Shown: one piece after another, positions 55,880 to 64,000 of the stretch
Layout: each line of letters opens with the position of its first letter
Numbering within the stretch: the stretch's first letter is position 1
Assembly (NCBI RefSeq): GCF_001294535.1
Contig: NZ_LGIC01000031.1
Coordinates: 124,001-188,000 of the forward strand
Length of the DNA stretch: 64,000 nt
Direction of reading: 5' to 3'
Source: Cypionkella psychrotolerans
Lineage (GTDB): Bacteria > Pseudomonadota > Alphaproteobacteria > Rhodobacterales > Rhodobacteraceae
The notes under the pieces: generated by a model
Told to the model about the DNA's origin: nothing
Database searches by the model: none
Seen by the model: only the letters and a program-made list of their open reading frames with translations
Program-made: the position numbers and the translations under genes

Positions 55880-58616
55880 AACCAGCCTCCTTCAACGCCG
55901 CCCGCACCCGTGAAGGCGTCGCAGGCACCCGTGTCATCGCCACCCCCGTCGCATGACGGATCGCATTCAGTATCGCGGGCGCAGTCGGGATCAGCACATG
56001 CTCGCCCAGCCCTTTCGCGCCATAAGGCCCATGCGCATCGGCCTCCTCGATGATCAGGGTTTCAATCGGCGGCACATCCCCAATCGTCGGGATCAGATAA
56101 TCATGGAGATTTTCCGTGCGTCCCGGCAGATATTCCTCGGTCAGCGCCATGCCCAACCCCTGCGCAATGCCGCCCTGCACTTGGCCTTCCACCAACAGCG
56201 GATTGATCGCCCGGCCCACATCATGCGCCGCCACAAACCGCAGCGGCTTCACCAGACCCAGCTTCAGATCAACCTCCACCACCACCAAATGTGCCGCATA
56301 ACCAAACTGCGCGTAAGGCGAGCCCTGCCCATTGGCATCCAGCGGCAGCGTCGGCGGATCATAGCGTTCCTCGGCGCGCATCACATAACCCTCAGCGTCC
56401 TGGGGCAGATCGGCCAACTCCACCCGATGCACCCCCGCGCCGTCCGTCACCTCCACCACGCCCACATCAAACCGCAACACCGCATCCACCGCCGCATTGC
56501 ACCGCTCAAGGATCATCGCCCGCAAGGAAATCCCCGCCAACCGCGCCGCATTTCCGCTCACAAACGTCTGCCGCGAAGCCGAGGTTTTCCCCGCATCCGG
56601 CGTCACATCGGTATCCGACCCGACCAGCAGCAAATCCCGCACATCAGCCCCCAAAGCCGTCGCAAAGATCTGCGCGATCACGGTATTGGAGCCCTGCCCA
56701 ATATCCATCGCGCCCTGATGCAGCACTACACCCCCATCCGGTCGTAGCCCCGCCTTGATCGTCGAGGGGTTGGGCAGTGAGGTATTGCCACAGCCATACC
56801 AGCCCGAGGCAATCCCCACCCCGCGCCTCAACCCCTTGTTCTTAGCGTTAAAAGCCGCCACCTCCGCCTTGCCCGTCTCCCAGGCCGGCTGCAAAGCCTG
56901 CAAACACGCCTTGATCCCGACGCCTTGCGCAAACACCTGCCCGCACACCGTCGGCTCGCCGTTGTCCAACGCATTCAGCAACCGGAACTCCAGCGCATCC
57001 ATGCCCAACTTGTCTGCCAACGCGTCAAACAAGCTCTCCTGCGCAATCGCCGACTGCGGCACGCCAAAGCCCCGAAACGCGCCTGACGAGGGGCAATGCG
57101 TATGAATGGCCCGCGACTGCGCCAGATAATCCGGCACCAGATAAGGGCCAGAGGCATGCACAGGCACCCGGTTCGCCACCGTCGGCCCCCAAGACGCATA
57201 GGCCCCGGTGTTGAAATCGCCCTCAAACCGCATCCCACTCAGGCGACCGTCCTGCGTCGCCCCAATCCGCAAATGAATAGCCGAAGGATGCCGCTTCGTT
57301 GTCGATTGCATCGACTCGGCCCGTGAATAAGTCATCCGCACCGGCTTGCCGGTTTTCAAAGCCGCCAAAGCCACAAACGGCTGCACCGAAATATCCAACT
57401 TCGAGCCGAACCCGCCACCCACCGCCGTAGGCACTATCCTGATCGCCTCTCGCGGCATCGCCAAAATCTCGGCCATGGAATCAAGGTCCATCACCGGGGC
57501 CTGCGTGCAGGCATAAATCTCCACCCGCCCATCCACCACCTGCGCAAACCCCGCCTCAGGCTCGATATAGGCGTGTTCGACAAAGCCGCTCTCAAACCGA
57601 GCCTCGACCACCACATCGGCCCGTTTCAGCGCCGCGTCCGCATCACCCCGTTTTACGAACCCACCGCACATCAGATTGCCCGCACGCCCCGCGTGCAACA
57701 ACGGCGCGCCCTCTGCCAAAGCCTCCGCCACCGTCTGCACGCTCGGCAAAACCTGCCACGTCACCGGGAAACTGGCCGGATCAAACGCAGCCATAACCTC
57801 TGCCGAACCCACAACCGCCGCGATAGCCTCCCCCCGAAAGCGGGCCTCGGCTTCCGCAAACACCGGCTGATCCACAAACGCCGGAATAACGCCAAACACA
57901 TTGCGCCCCGGCACATCCGCAGCCGTCAGCACACAGTCCACCCCCGGCAACCCGGCAATAAACGTCTCTAAATCGCCAAAAACAAACCCCGCGCGGGGGT
58001 GGGGCGAGCGGATCACCTTCACCACCAACGCCCCCTCTGGCGCCACATCATCACCAAACGCCTCGCGCCCCTCCACCTTCGCCAGCCCGTCCAGCCTACG
58101 CATCGCCACGCCAACGCCGCCCGAAACCGCAGGCGCAGCAGCCCCCGACCCCGCCGCAACCACCGCATCAATAATCTTGCGATACCCGGTGCAGCGGCAC
58201 AAAACCCCGCCCAAAGCATCCTGAACCTGCCCAGCGTCAGGCTGCGGCACGTCGCGCAGCAAAGCCACCGCCGACACCATCATCCCCGGCGTGCAGACCC
58301 CACATTGCGCCGCCTGATGATCCTGAAAACTCGCCACCAAAGCCCGCCCTTGCGCGCCATCCAACAGTCCTCGAACCGTCTCAACCCGCTTCCCCGCCGC
58401 CTGATGCGCCGCCATCAGGCACGCACAAACCACATCGCCCTCGACCAAAACCGAACACGCCCCGCAATCGCCCGCATTGCAGCCAATCTTCACCTCCCGC
58501 GCGCCCAAGCGTTCGCGCAAAGCATAAGACAACCGCTCGCCCCGCTCCGGCGCGACCCGTACCGCGCTGCCGTTCAGCACAAACCCCACATCCGCGATGG
58601 CCCGAAAATTATCCAT
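55872..58616 (-). CDS. Molybdenum hydroxylase, fused 2Fe-2S and Mo-binding subunit (xanthine dehydrogenase family)
   Basis: This 914-residue protein fuses the small Fe-S subunit to the large molybdopterin subunit. The Fe-S part has C46-x4-C51-x2-C54...C66 and the second cluster C105-x2-C108...C140-x-C142 (CGVCTPGM, CRCTGYRKI). The Mo part (about residues 170-914) has TAVGGGFGSKLD, SSGAFRGFGVPQ, MDIGQGSNTV and the active-site Glu in GAKGLGEHVLIPTAP. It would hydroxylate an N-heterocycle next to nitrogen. It overlaps the FAD subunit gene start region and the reductase gene. Confidence 0.9.
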   Translation of the reverse strand: MDNFRAIADVGFVLNGSAVRVAPERGERLSYALRERLGAREVKIGCNAGDCGACSVLVEGDVVCACLMAAHQAAGKRVETVRGLLDGAQGRALVASFQDHQAAQCGVCTPGMMVSAVALLRDVPQPDAGQVQDALGGVLCRCTGYRKIIDAVVAAGSGAAAPAVSGGVGVAMRRLDGLAKVEGREAFGDDVAPEGALVVKVIRSPHPRAGFVFGDLETFIAGLPGVDCVLTAADVPGRNVFGVIPAFVDQPVFAEAEARFRGEAIAAVVGSAEVMAAFDPASFPVTWQVLPSVQTVAEALAEGAPLLHAGRAGNLMCGGFVKRGDADAALKRADVVVEARFESGFVEHAYIEPEAGFAQVVDGRVEIYACTQAPVMDLDSMAEILAMPREAIRIVPTAVGGGFGSKLDISVQPFVALAALKTGKPVRMTYSRAESMQSTTKRHPSAIHLRIGATQDGRLSGMRFEGDFNTGAYASWGPTVANRVPVHASGPYLVPDYLAQSRAIHTHCPSSGAFRGFGVPQSAIAQESLFDALADKLGMDALEFRLLNALDNGEPTVCGQVFAQGVGIKACLQALQPAWETGKAEVAAFNAKNKGLRRGVGIASGWYGCGNTSLPNPSTIKAGLRPDGGVVLHQGAMDIGQGSNTVIAQIFATALGADVRDLLLVGSDTDVTPDAGKTSASRQTFVSGNAARLAGISLRAMILERCNAAVDAVLRFDVGVVEVTDGAGVHRVELADLPQDAEGYVMRAEERYDPPTLPLDANGQGSPYAQFGYAAHLVVVEVDLKLGLVKPLRFVAAHDVGRAINPLLVEGQVQGGIAQGLGMALTEEYLPGRTENLHDYLIPTIGDVPPIETLIIEEADAHGPYGAKGLGEHVLIPTAPAILNAIRHATGVAMTRVPATPSRVRAALKEAGYE

Positions 58617-59454
58617 TCGCCCGAACCCCCTGCGCCACCAGATCGCCCAACAGCCGAGAAACCATCTCCACCACCGCCTCCAGCCGATACTCCCCCGACC
58701 CGCGCACATCCGCAATCGGCGCCAACCCCGCCAAACTTGCCACATCCACAGGCAAAACCGCCCCCACCGAAAGCCCCTCTAACCGGGCCTCCAACACCGA
58801 CAACCGCCGCGCCACAGGCGAGCACGCCCCCACCGCCACGCGCGCATCCACGATCCGCCCAGCCTCAACCCGCAAACTCGCCGCCACCATCGCAATGCTG
58901 ATCACCAAATACCGCCGCGCCCCCAGCTTACGAAATCCCGCCACCGTCCCCGCCGCCAAATCAGGCACGAACACCGCCGAAACCAACTCATCCGCCGCCC
59001 GTGCCGTCCGCCTCACCCCCGTCACGAACTCCGCCAAAGCCAGCCACCGCAACCCGCGCCGCGACACCAGTTCCACCTCGGCCCCCAAACACAACAACGG
59101 CGGCATCCCATCCGCCGCAGGCGAGGCGTTGCATAAATTGCCCGCCAGCGTCCCCGCGTTCTGGATCTGCAAAGACCCCACTTCCCGCGCCGCCGCTTTC
59201 AGCCCATCAAAAGCAGCCGGCAAATCGGCCCCCACAACATCGCTCCACCGCGTCACAGCCCCCAACCGCCAGCCACCCGGCACGCGAGAAATCCCGCGAA
59301 ACCCCGGCAGCCCGGTCACATCCAGCAACGACACTTTCGGCAAAACCTCACCCGCCTGCGGAAACCAATCGGTTCCCCCCGCAATCACCGACACGCAGCC
59401 ACGCTCCAGCGCTGCAAACGCATCCGCCATATTGTCAGGGCAAAGATAGGCCAT
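58609..59454 (-). CDS. Molybdenum hydroxylase FAD-binding subunit
   Basis: The medium subunit of about 281 residues passes electrons from the Fe-S clusters to its FAD. FAD loops are VIAGGTDWFPQAGEV and GTLAGNLCNASPAADGMP, and the C-terminal CO-dehydrogenase-type domain begins near residue 175. The start at 59454 (MAYLCPDNMADAF) is preferred; upstream in-frame ATGs at 59472 and 59508 run into the promoter repeats. It is the first gene of the minus-strand catabolic operon and overlaps the next gene by 8 bp. Confidence 0.9.
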   Translation of the reverse strand: MAYLCPDNMADAFAALERGCVSVIAGGTDWFPQAGEVLPKVSLLDVTGLPGFRGISRVPGGWRLGAVTRWSDVVGADLPAAFDGLKAAAREVGSLQIQNAGTLAGNLCNASPAADGMPPLLCLGAEVELVSRRGLRWLALAEFVTGVRRTARAADELVSAVFVPDLAAGTVAGFRKLGARRYLVISIAMVAASLRVEAGRIVDARVAVGACSPVARRLSVLEARLEGLSVGAVLPVDVASLAGLAPIADVRGSGEYRLEAVVEMVSRLLGDLVAQGVRANG

Positions 59455-59475
59455 CGCAGGAATCCCCGGCATCAA

Positions 59476-59496
59476 AACATGTTTGCATACGAATAA
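59476..59496. promoter_or_regulatory. Duplicated promoter motif, copy 1
   Basis: The core AACATGTTtGCaTACGAATA lies 22 bp upstream of the FAD-subunit start. An almost identical copy, in the same orientation, is at 59568-59588. It is probably a regulator-binding site for the divergent catabolic genes. Confidence 0.55.
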
Positions 59497-59567
59497 GAAG
59501 CCGTGCAACCATTTCTGTCAAACGCTATCTTGCACCCACCTCACCATCCCCCTTGATCGCCTCAATA

Positions 59568-59588
59568 AACATGTTAGCCTACGAATAA
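59568..59588. promoter_or_regulatory. Duplicated promoter motif, copy 2
   Basis: The core AACATGTTaGCcTACGAATA differs from copy 1 at two of 21 positions. It ends just before the TAGGAGG ribosome-binding site of the amidohydrolase gene. The copies are 92 bp apart start to start. Confidence 0.55.
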
Positions 59589-59602
59589 ATTAGGAGGCCA
59601 AA

Positions 59603-60808
59603 ATGTCCGACCAACCCACAAAACTGGTGATCCGCAATATCGGCTTGATGCTGTCGGGCCGGATGGAGCAACCCATCCTCGACGCCGATTGCCTGATCGC
59701 CGAGAACGGCAAGATCACCGCTTGGGGGCGCGAGGCCGATCTCGACACCGAACACGCCACCACCCTGATCAACGCCAATGGTGCCACCCTCACCCCCGGC
59801 CTGATCGACAGCCATGTGCATCCGGTGATCGGCGATTACACCCCGCGCCAACAGCAGTTGCATTGGATCGACTCCACCCTGCACGGCGGCGTCACCACGC
59901 TGATTTCGGCCGGAGAAGTCCACATGCCCGGCCGCCCGCGTGACGTTATCGGCCTCAAGGCGATGGCGATTGCCGCCCAGCGCTGGTATGAAAACTTCCG
60001 CCCCTCGGGTGTCAAAGTCATGGCAGGCGCGCCGGTCATCGAACACGGCATGGTTGAGCAAGACTTCAAAGACCTTGCCGATGCAGGCGTCAAACTGCTG
60101 GGCGAGGTTGGTCTCGGCACCGTTAAAGATGGCAAAACCGCGCAGCAAATGGTCAACTGGGCGCGCAAATATGGCATCCAAAGCACCATCCACACCGGCG
60201 GCCCGTCGATTCCCGGCTCGGGCCTGATCGACGCCGATATGGTGCTGGAAACCGGCACCGACGTGATCGGCCATATCAACGGCGGCCACTCGGCGCTGCC
60301 CGACGATCAGATCATCTGCATTTGTGAAAGCTGCAAAGCCGGGCTGGAAATCGTTCACAATGGCAACGAACGCGCCGCCCTGCTGACCCTGAACACAGCG
60401 CGTGAGTTGAAAGAGCTCGACCGCATCATCCTCGGCACCGATGGCCCCGCCGGATCAGGCGTGCAACCCCTCGGCATCCTGCGGATGATCGCGATGCTGT
60501 CCAGCCTCGGCAATATGCCCGCCGAATTGGCGTTCTGCTTTGGCACCGGCAACACCACCCGCCAGCGCAACCTAGACACCGGCATGATCGAAAAAGGCTT
60601 CTGCGCCGATTTCGTTCTGATGGATCAAGCCCAGCACACCCCCGGCAAAACCATCCTCGAATCTATCCAATTCGGCAACCTGCCCGGCATTGGCATGACC
60701 ATCATCGACGGTGCCATCACCAGCCAACGCAGCCGCAACACGCCCCCCGCTTGGCGCATCCCCTCGGTGGAGCGTCAACCCGCGCCCAGCGCTGGCTCTG
60801 GGCACTAG
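59603..60808 (+). CDS. Enamidase-like amidohydrolase
   Basis: The 401-residue metal-dependent hydrolase belongs to the amidohydrolase superfamily and resembles enamidase (6-oxotetrahydronicotinate hydrolysis to 2-formylglutarate). The metal and active-site pattern is GLIDSHVHPVIGDY (H71, H73), KLLGEVGLG (E168), TIHTGG (H197), HINGGHSALP (H224, H229) and LGTDGPAG (D280). It starts behind TAGGAGG and is divergent from the Mo-hydroxylase operon. The combination of Mo-hydroxylase, ring reductase and enamidase fits one pathway. Confidence 0.85.
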   Translation: MSDQPTKLVIRNIGLMLSGRMEQPILDADCLIAENGKITAWGREADLDTEHATTLINANGATLTPGLIDSHVHPVIGDYTPRQQQLHWIDSTLHGGVTTLISAGEVHMPGRPRDVIGLKAMAIAAQRWYENFRPSGVKVMAGAPVIEHGMVEQDFKDLADAGVKLLGEVGLGTVKDGKTAQQMVNWARKYGIQSTIHTGGPSIPGSGLIDADMVLETGTDVIGHINGGHSALPDDQIICICESCKAGLEIVHNGNERAALLTLNTARELKELDRIILGTDGPAGSGVQPLGILRMIAMLSSLGNMPAELAFCFGTGNTTRQRNLDTGMIEKGFCADFVLMDQAQHTPGKTILESIQFGNLPGIGMTIIDGAITSQRSRNTPPAWRIPSVERQPAPSAGSGH

Positions 60809-60856
60809 CCCACCACCCCCGCTTCTGTTTAGCTGCCGCGAACCAAGGGGAACACC

Positions 60857-63073
60857 ATGCTGAAACACACCACCGTCTCGACCGCCCGCGCGTGGAACTC
60901 TTGGTCCGACCGCCCCGGCGAGATGGTGTTCCTCCCCCTCGGCATCCGCGTCACCCCGCTGCTGTATTCGTCCCGCCTGCGCCAATGCATCAAACTGGAA
61001 CCGCGCAACGACACCCTCCGGCTTGGCCGCCACAGCATCGACGGCTCAATCATCGAGTTCGAAGCCGACCTCGCCGGAACGACCCTCGCCTTCGCCACCA
61101 CAAAGCCTAACCCCTTTACCTTCCGCACCAAATGGACAGCGCCCAAAACCGCCGAATGGGGCCTGCGCTTCTGGGTCAACATCGCCATCTCCGCCGAAGA
61201 CGGCACCCAAGCCAGCTTCGATCCCGCCCAAAACGTCACCCTGCTGCAATCCGGCGACCGCTTCACCGCCATCGCCACCGAACACCCTCCGGTGCAAGTC
61301 ACCGGCCACGAATCCCTGGACGCCCTCTGCGCCGATTACGCCGAAAACGGCTATTTCACCCGCGACAGCCGCGCCACCACCGCCCCCGTCCTCGCCCTCC
61401 GCTTTAACCTCGAAATGATGCGCTCCGGCACCTACGCCGCCGCCGTGGCCGACAGCGCCCCGCTGGCCATCGCTGCCGCGAAAGCCGCGCTTGCAGCCCA
61501 ACAACCCAGCCCCGACGCCACCACACCTCACGCCGAATCCCTGTCAGCCATCCGCGACATCGTCGGCTGGAACACCATCTGGGATGCCACCAACAACCGC
61601 CCCTACACCGCCGTCACCCGCATCTGGAACCTCGGCACCTTCGCCGTCTGGCACAACGACCAAACCTACGCCGCCCTATTAGCAGGCATCTTTGACACCG
61701 AACTTGCGCGCGAAAACCTCGCCACCGCCCTCTCCGCCGCCACTCCCCAAGGTAACTTCGCCTGCATCTCGACCTCACGCGACACATGGGTCGATCGCAG
61801 CCAACCGCCACTTGGCAGCCTGATCGCATGGCAACTCTACCAACGCTCTGGCGAGCGTTCGATTCTAGAGCAATGCTACCCCGCAATGGCCCGCAACCAA
61901 CGCTGGTGGCGCGAAATGCGCGACCCCGATGGCACAGGCCTGATCTCCTGCGGCAGCTCTGACGTGGGCGAAGCGCTATACAAAGGTACCGCCTTTGGCG
62001 CGCGAAACGAAACCGGAATGGACAACTCCGCCACCCATGACGAGGCGATCTACGACCCCGAAACCCGCAGCCTCTCGACATGGGATCTCGGCCTGAACTG
62101 CGTCATAGCCCTAGACGCCGAAATGCTCAGCCTGATAGCCTCAGCCCTGAGCCGCCCCAATGAGGCCGCCGAATTCGAAACCCTCGCGACGACCCACCGC
62201 GCCCTGATCCAAACCCATCTTTGGGACGAAACCCGCCAAATTTTCGCCAACCGCCAACGCCACGGCGCTTTCGTCAAATCGCTTTCCCCTACCAGCTTCT
62301 ACCCCCTCCTCTGTAACGCAGCCACCGCCGAGCAAACCACTCATCTTCTCCGCCACCTGTCGAACCCCACAACCTTCGCAGGTAAATACCCTCTGCCCAA
62401 CGCCACCCGTGACGCCCCCGCATATCTCGATAACGTCTACTGGCGCGGCCGCATCTGGCCGAACGTCAACTACCTCGTCTGGCTCGCTCTGCGCCGCACC
62501 GGCCACTACCCCGAAGCCACCCTCTTGGCCGAACAGAGCCTAAACCTGTTCCTGCAAAACTGGCGTACAAACCGCATCGCCGCCGAAAACTACAACGCCA
62601 CCACGGGCGAGGCGATGGACCAAGGCGACACCGACCCGTTCTACATCTGGGCCGGATTGCTGCCGCTGATGGCCGTCTCGGAACTGATCGACTTCGACCC
62701 ATGGGCGGGCCTCACCCTCACCAACACCGCCCAACCCACCCAATGCGGCCCGATGGTTTCCCCCTTCGGCCCGCTTTCCGTCACGGTCGAAGACGCCACC
62801 CTCACCGCCACGATCAACACCCAACCCGCCCTCTCCTTCACCTTCCCCGGCACCCTGACAAACCTACACCTGCACCCCAGCCGCATCACCGCCACCCTGC
62901 ACCACGTCACCACCGCAGGCCGACTGACCCTCCACCGCCAAACACCCGAGCCCCCCCTCCTCGCCCACCTCAACGGCGAGGTGATTCGCAGCCTCCCAAT
63001 CTACGGCGGGTTCACCTTTGACATCACCCCCGCAGACCAGGGCGCAAAACTCGACGTGATATTTCCGAACTAA
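60857..63073 (+). CDS. MGH1/GH63-like (alpha/alpha)6 glycoside hydrolase
   Basis: The 738-residue protein has an N-terminal beta-sandwich (about residues 1-200). An (alpha/alpha)6 barrel (about 225-620) contains SRDTWVDRSQPPLGSLIAWQ, DNVYWRGRIWPNVNYLVWLA and IAAENYNATTGEAMDQGDTD. A small C-terminal beta domain follows. The Arg-rich VYWRGRIWPN block and the AENYN glutamate are typical of MGH1/GH37/GH63-type inverting hydrolases. No signal peptide is visible. The substrate is unknown, and nothing ties it to the neighbouring catabolic operon except proximity. Confidence 0.82.
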   Translation: MLKHTTVSTARAWNSWSDRPGEMVFLPLGIRVTPLLYSSRLRQCIKLEPRNDTLRLGRHSIDGSIIEFEADLAGTTLAFATTKPNPFTFRTKWTAPKTAEWGLRFWVNIAISAEDGTQASFDPAQNVTLLQSGDRFTAIATEHPPVQVTGHESLDALCADYAENGYFTRDSRATTAPVLALRFNLEMMRSGTYAAAVADSAPLAIAAAKAALAAQQPSPDATTPHAESLSAIRDIVGWNTIWDATNNRPYTAVTRIWNLGTFAVWHNDQTYAALLAGIFDTELARENLATALSAATPQGNFACISTSRDTWVDRSQPPLGSLIAWQLYQRSGERSILEQCYPAMARNQRWWREMRDPDGTGLISCGSSDVGEALYKGTAFGARNETGMDNSATHDEAIYDPETRSLSTWDLGLNCVIALDAEMLSLIASALSRPNEAAEFETLATTHRALIQTHLWDETRQIFANRQRHGAFVKSLSPTSFYPLLCNAATAEQTTHLLRHLSNPTTFAGKYPLPNATRDAPAYLDNVYWRGRIWPNVNYLVWLALRRTGHYPEATLLAEQSLNLFLQNWRTNRIAAENYNATTGEAMDQGDTDPFYIWAGLLPLMAVSELIDFDPWAGLTLTNTAQPTQCGPMVSPFGPLSVTVEDATLTATINTQPALSFTFPGTLTNLHLHPSRITATLHHVTTAGRLTLHRQTPEPPLLAHLNGEVIRSLPIYGGFTFDITPADQGAKLDVIFPN

Positions 63074-63331
63074 ACCAGCCGCTTCCAAACCCTGCAAAAA
63101 AGATTTGACAGAAGCTTCCGGCAAAATAACAGTATGTACGCCAACAAATAATTGCCGTCGGGAGAATGGCTTGTTGGCAGGGAGAACCGGGCCAAAAGCC
63201 CACCAATCCATCGAAAACCAGCATTTGCCGGAGGCCCAGCCATGCCGCCGCGCCCCAAGCCTGCTTGCCGTCAGCCCAGCGACGGTTCACCATAACAACG
63301 GCCCAGCAATCGGGCCTAACGGAGGTCTGAT
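63074..63331 (+). promoter_or_regulatory. Structured-looking 5' leader of the ABC substrate-binding protein gene
   Basis: This 258-bp stretch lacks coding potential. It contains several possible helices: CGGCAA/TTGCCG (63119-63124 with 63152-63157) crossing GCCAACAA/TTGTTGGC (63140-63147 with 63171-63178), a pseudoknot-like pairing. Two hairpins follow, GGGC-CAAAA-GCCC (63189-63201) and GGCCC/GGGCC (63300-63316), the latter just before GGAGG. It does not match a riboswitch class I know. Confidence 0.35.
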
Positions 63332-64000
63332 ATGTCGAATTTCTCAAGACGCGACACGCTGCGGCTGCTGTCTGCCGCCATCGCTGCAGTAGGCGCATCC
63401 ACCGCTTTGCCCGCCCGCGCCGCTGGTGGCAAAATCACCGTACTGAACTGGAAAGGCTACGGCACCGATGAGGCTTGGTCGTTGGAAGCCTTCCAGAAAG
63501 CCACGGGCATCGAAGTCGTCCATGATTACTTCTCGTCCGAGGCCGAAAGCCTGACCAAAATGCGCACCAATCCCGGCGCTTATGATGTGGTCCTGCTGAA
63601 CTCCGCCCGCGTCTCGACCGCCGCCACCGAAGGCCTGATCGAGCCTGCGGATCTGTCCAAAGTCCCGAACGCCGCCGACGTGAACCCCGACCTTCTCGCC
63701 AACCCGAACTTCACCATCGACGGCAAAGGCTATGCGGTGCCGTGGGTTTGGGGGATGACCTCAATTGCTGCGCGTGAGGGTATTGCCATCGCCAGCTACA
63801 AAGACCTCGCCGCCCCCGCCTATGCCGACCGCTTCGCGATGGACGACGATGCGATGATCGCCGTCGCCATGGGCGCTTTGATGACCGGGCAGGATATCAA
63901 CGATCCGCAAGACCTACCTGCCATCACCGAGGCGCTGAAATCGCTGAAACCCAATGTCAAAATGCTGTGGTCGTCCGAAGACCAATGGAACAAATCCTTC
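63332..64000 (+). CDS. ABC transporter substrate-binding protein, PotD-like, partial at right edge
   Basis: The first 223 residues are present. A twin-arginine-type signal (SRRDTLRLLSAAIAAVGAST, cleavage near ARA) sends it to the periplasm. The mature part starts GKITVLNWKGYGTDEAWSLE and has the spermidine/putrescine-binding family pattern (AGEY-type NPGAYDVVLL, YAVPWVWGMTSIA, DLAAPAYADRFAM). GGAGG seven bases upstream fixes the start. Polyamine or a related cationic ligand is likely. The rest of the transporter lies outside the window. Confidence 0.9.
   Translation, partial: MSNFSRRDTLRLLSAAIAAVGASTALPARAAGGKITVLNWKGYGTDEAWSLEAFQKATGIEVVHDYFSSEAESLTKMRTNPGAYDVVLLNSARVSTAATEGLIEPADLSKVPNAADVNPDLLANPNFTIDGKGYAVPWVWGMTSIAAREGIAIASYKDLAAPAYADRFAMDDDAMIAVAMGALMTGQDINDPQDLPAITEALKSLKPNVKMLWSSEDQWNKSF

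Noticed and set aside
55145-58901. Plus-strand open frames opposite the Mo-hydroxylase operon
   Set aside because: They are His/Arg/Pro-rich shadow frames. The minus strand encodes full-length enzymes with cofactor motifs.
63074-63331. Glycine or guanidine riboswitch before the ABC gene
   Set aside because: Fragments such as GGGAGA and GCCGGAGG occur, but in the wrong order, and the conserved core strings of both classes are missing. It is kept only as an unclassified leader.

Overview
The window is a GC-rich chromosome segment with dense coding and short, often 4-bp-overlapping gene boundaries. It looks like an alphaproteobacterium of the Rhodobacteraceae/Rhodobacterales. Supporting signs are a ccoNO cbb3 oxidase divergent from a universal stress gene with FNR boxes between them, a separate F0 ATP synthase operon (I-a-c-b'-b), the cell-cycle proteins TrcR and MipZ, the ffh...rpsP-rimM-trmD-rplS-rpmE run, and flagellin and FlgJ-like genes of alphaproteobacterial type. 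The assignment rests on gene content and order read by eye, not on a search.

Layout. 1-3.2 kb: cbb3 oxidase ccoNO (minus; ccoO runs off the left edge) and a divergent usp gene sharing an FNR-controlled region. 3.2-9.6 kb: trcR, a secreted RNase T2, a 56-residue protein, an adenosine-kinase-like PfkB kinase overlapping nth, an Ada-type repair activator, an OmpA-like lipoprotein and a GntR regulator. 9.7-12.3 kb: the F0 ATP synthase operon. 12.5-14.6 kb: an ArsR repressor with a clear operator, mipZ and small unknowns. 14.6-21.4 kb: a translation and secretion block (rpmE, rplS, trmD, rimM, rpsP, chorismate mutase, two tandem GNAT acetyltransferases, ffh). 22-24 kb: a LysR regulator and an EamA exporter. 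24-29.8 kb: a sugar island with xylBA on the plus strand and an aldolase-oxidoreductase-kinase operon on the minus strand, bracketed by LacI-type operators. 29.9-32 kb: an M20 peptidase and a GntR regulator.

32.3-40.9 kb: a complete type I secretion locus, made of a 1255-residue BapA-like adhesin with about nine Ig-like repeats followed by overlapping TolC-like, ABC and HlyD-like genes. 41-47.1 kb: a flagellar region (motB, flgE, a flagellin remnant, a FlgN-like gene, flgJ-like, fliK, flgD) that contains a rearrangement junction. The 3' end of flgE is fused to the antisense of the first 47 codons of a flagellin gene across an 8-bp shared sequence, so both genes are broken. 47.2-52.2 kb: ubiB, ubiE, mutM, an enoyl-CoA hydratase and corA.

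52.4-60.8 kb: a catabolic cluster resembling reductive nicotinate degradation. It has a molybdenum hydroxylase (fused 2Fe-2S/Mo subunit plus FAD subunit), a 6-hydroxynicotinate-reductase-like protein, a UPF0280 protein, two tandem DUF1185 proteins and, divergently, an enamidase-like amidohydrolase. A duplicated 21-bp motif lies in the divergent promoter. The window ends with an MGH1/GH63-like glycoside hydrolase and the start of a polyamine-type ABC substrate-binding protein behind a structured-looking leader.

The main observations are the flgE/flagellin junction, the nicotinate-like cluster with its paired DUF1185 proteins, the adhesin secretion locus with an attenuator-like leader, and several readable operators. 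No tRNA, rRNA, CRISPR array, insertion sequence or prophage was seen.
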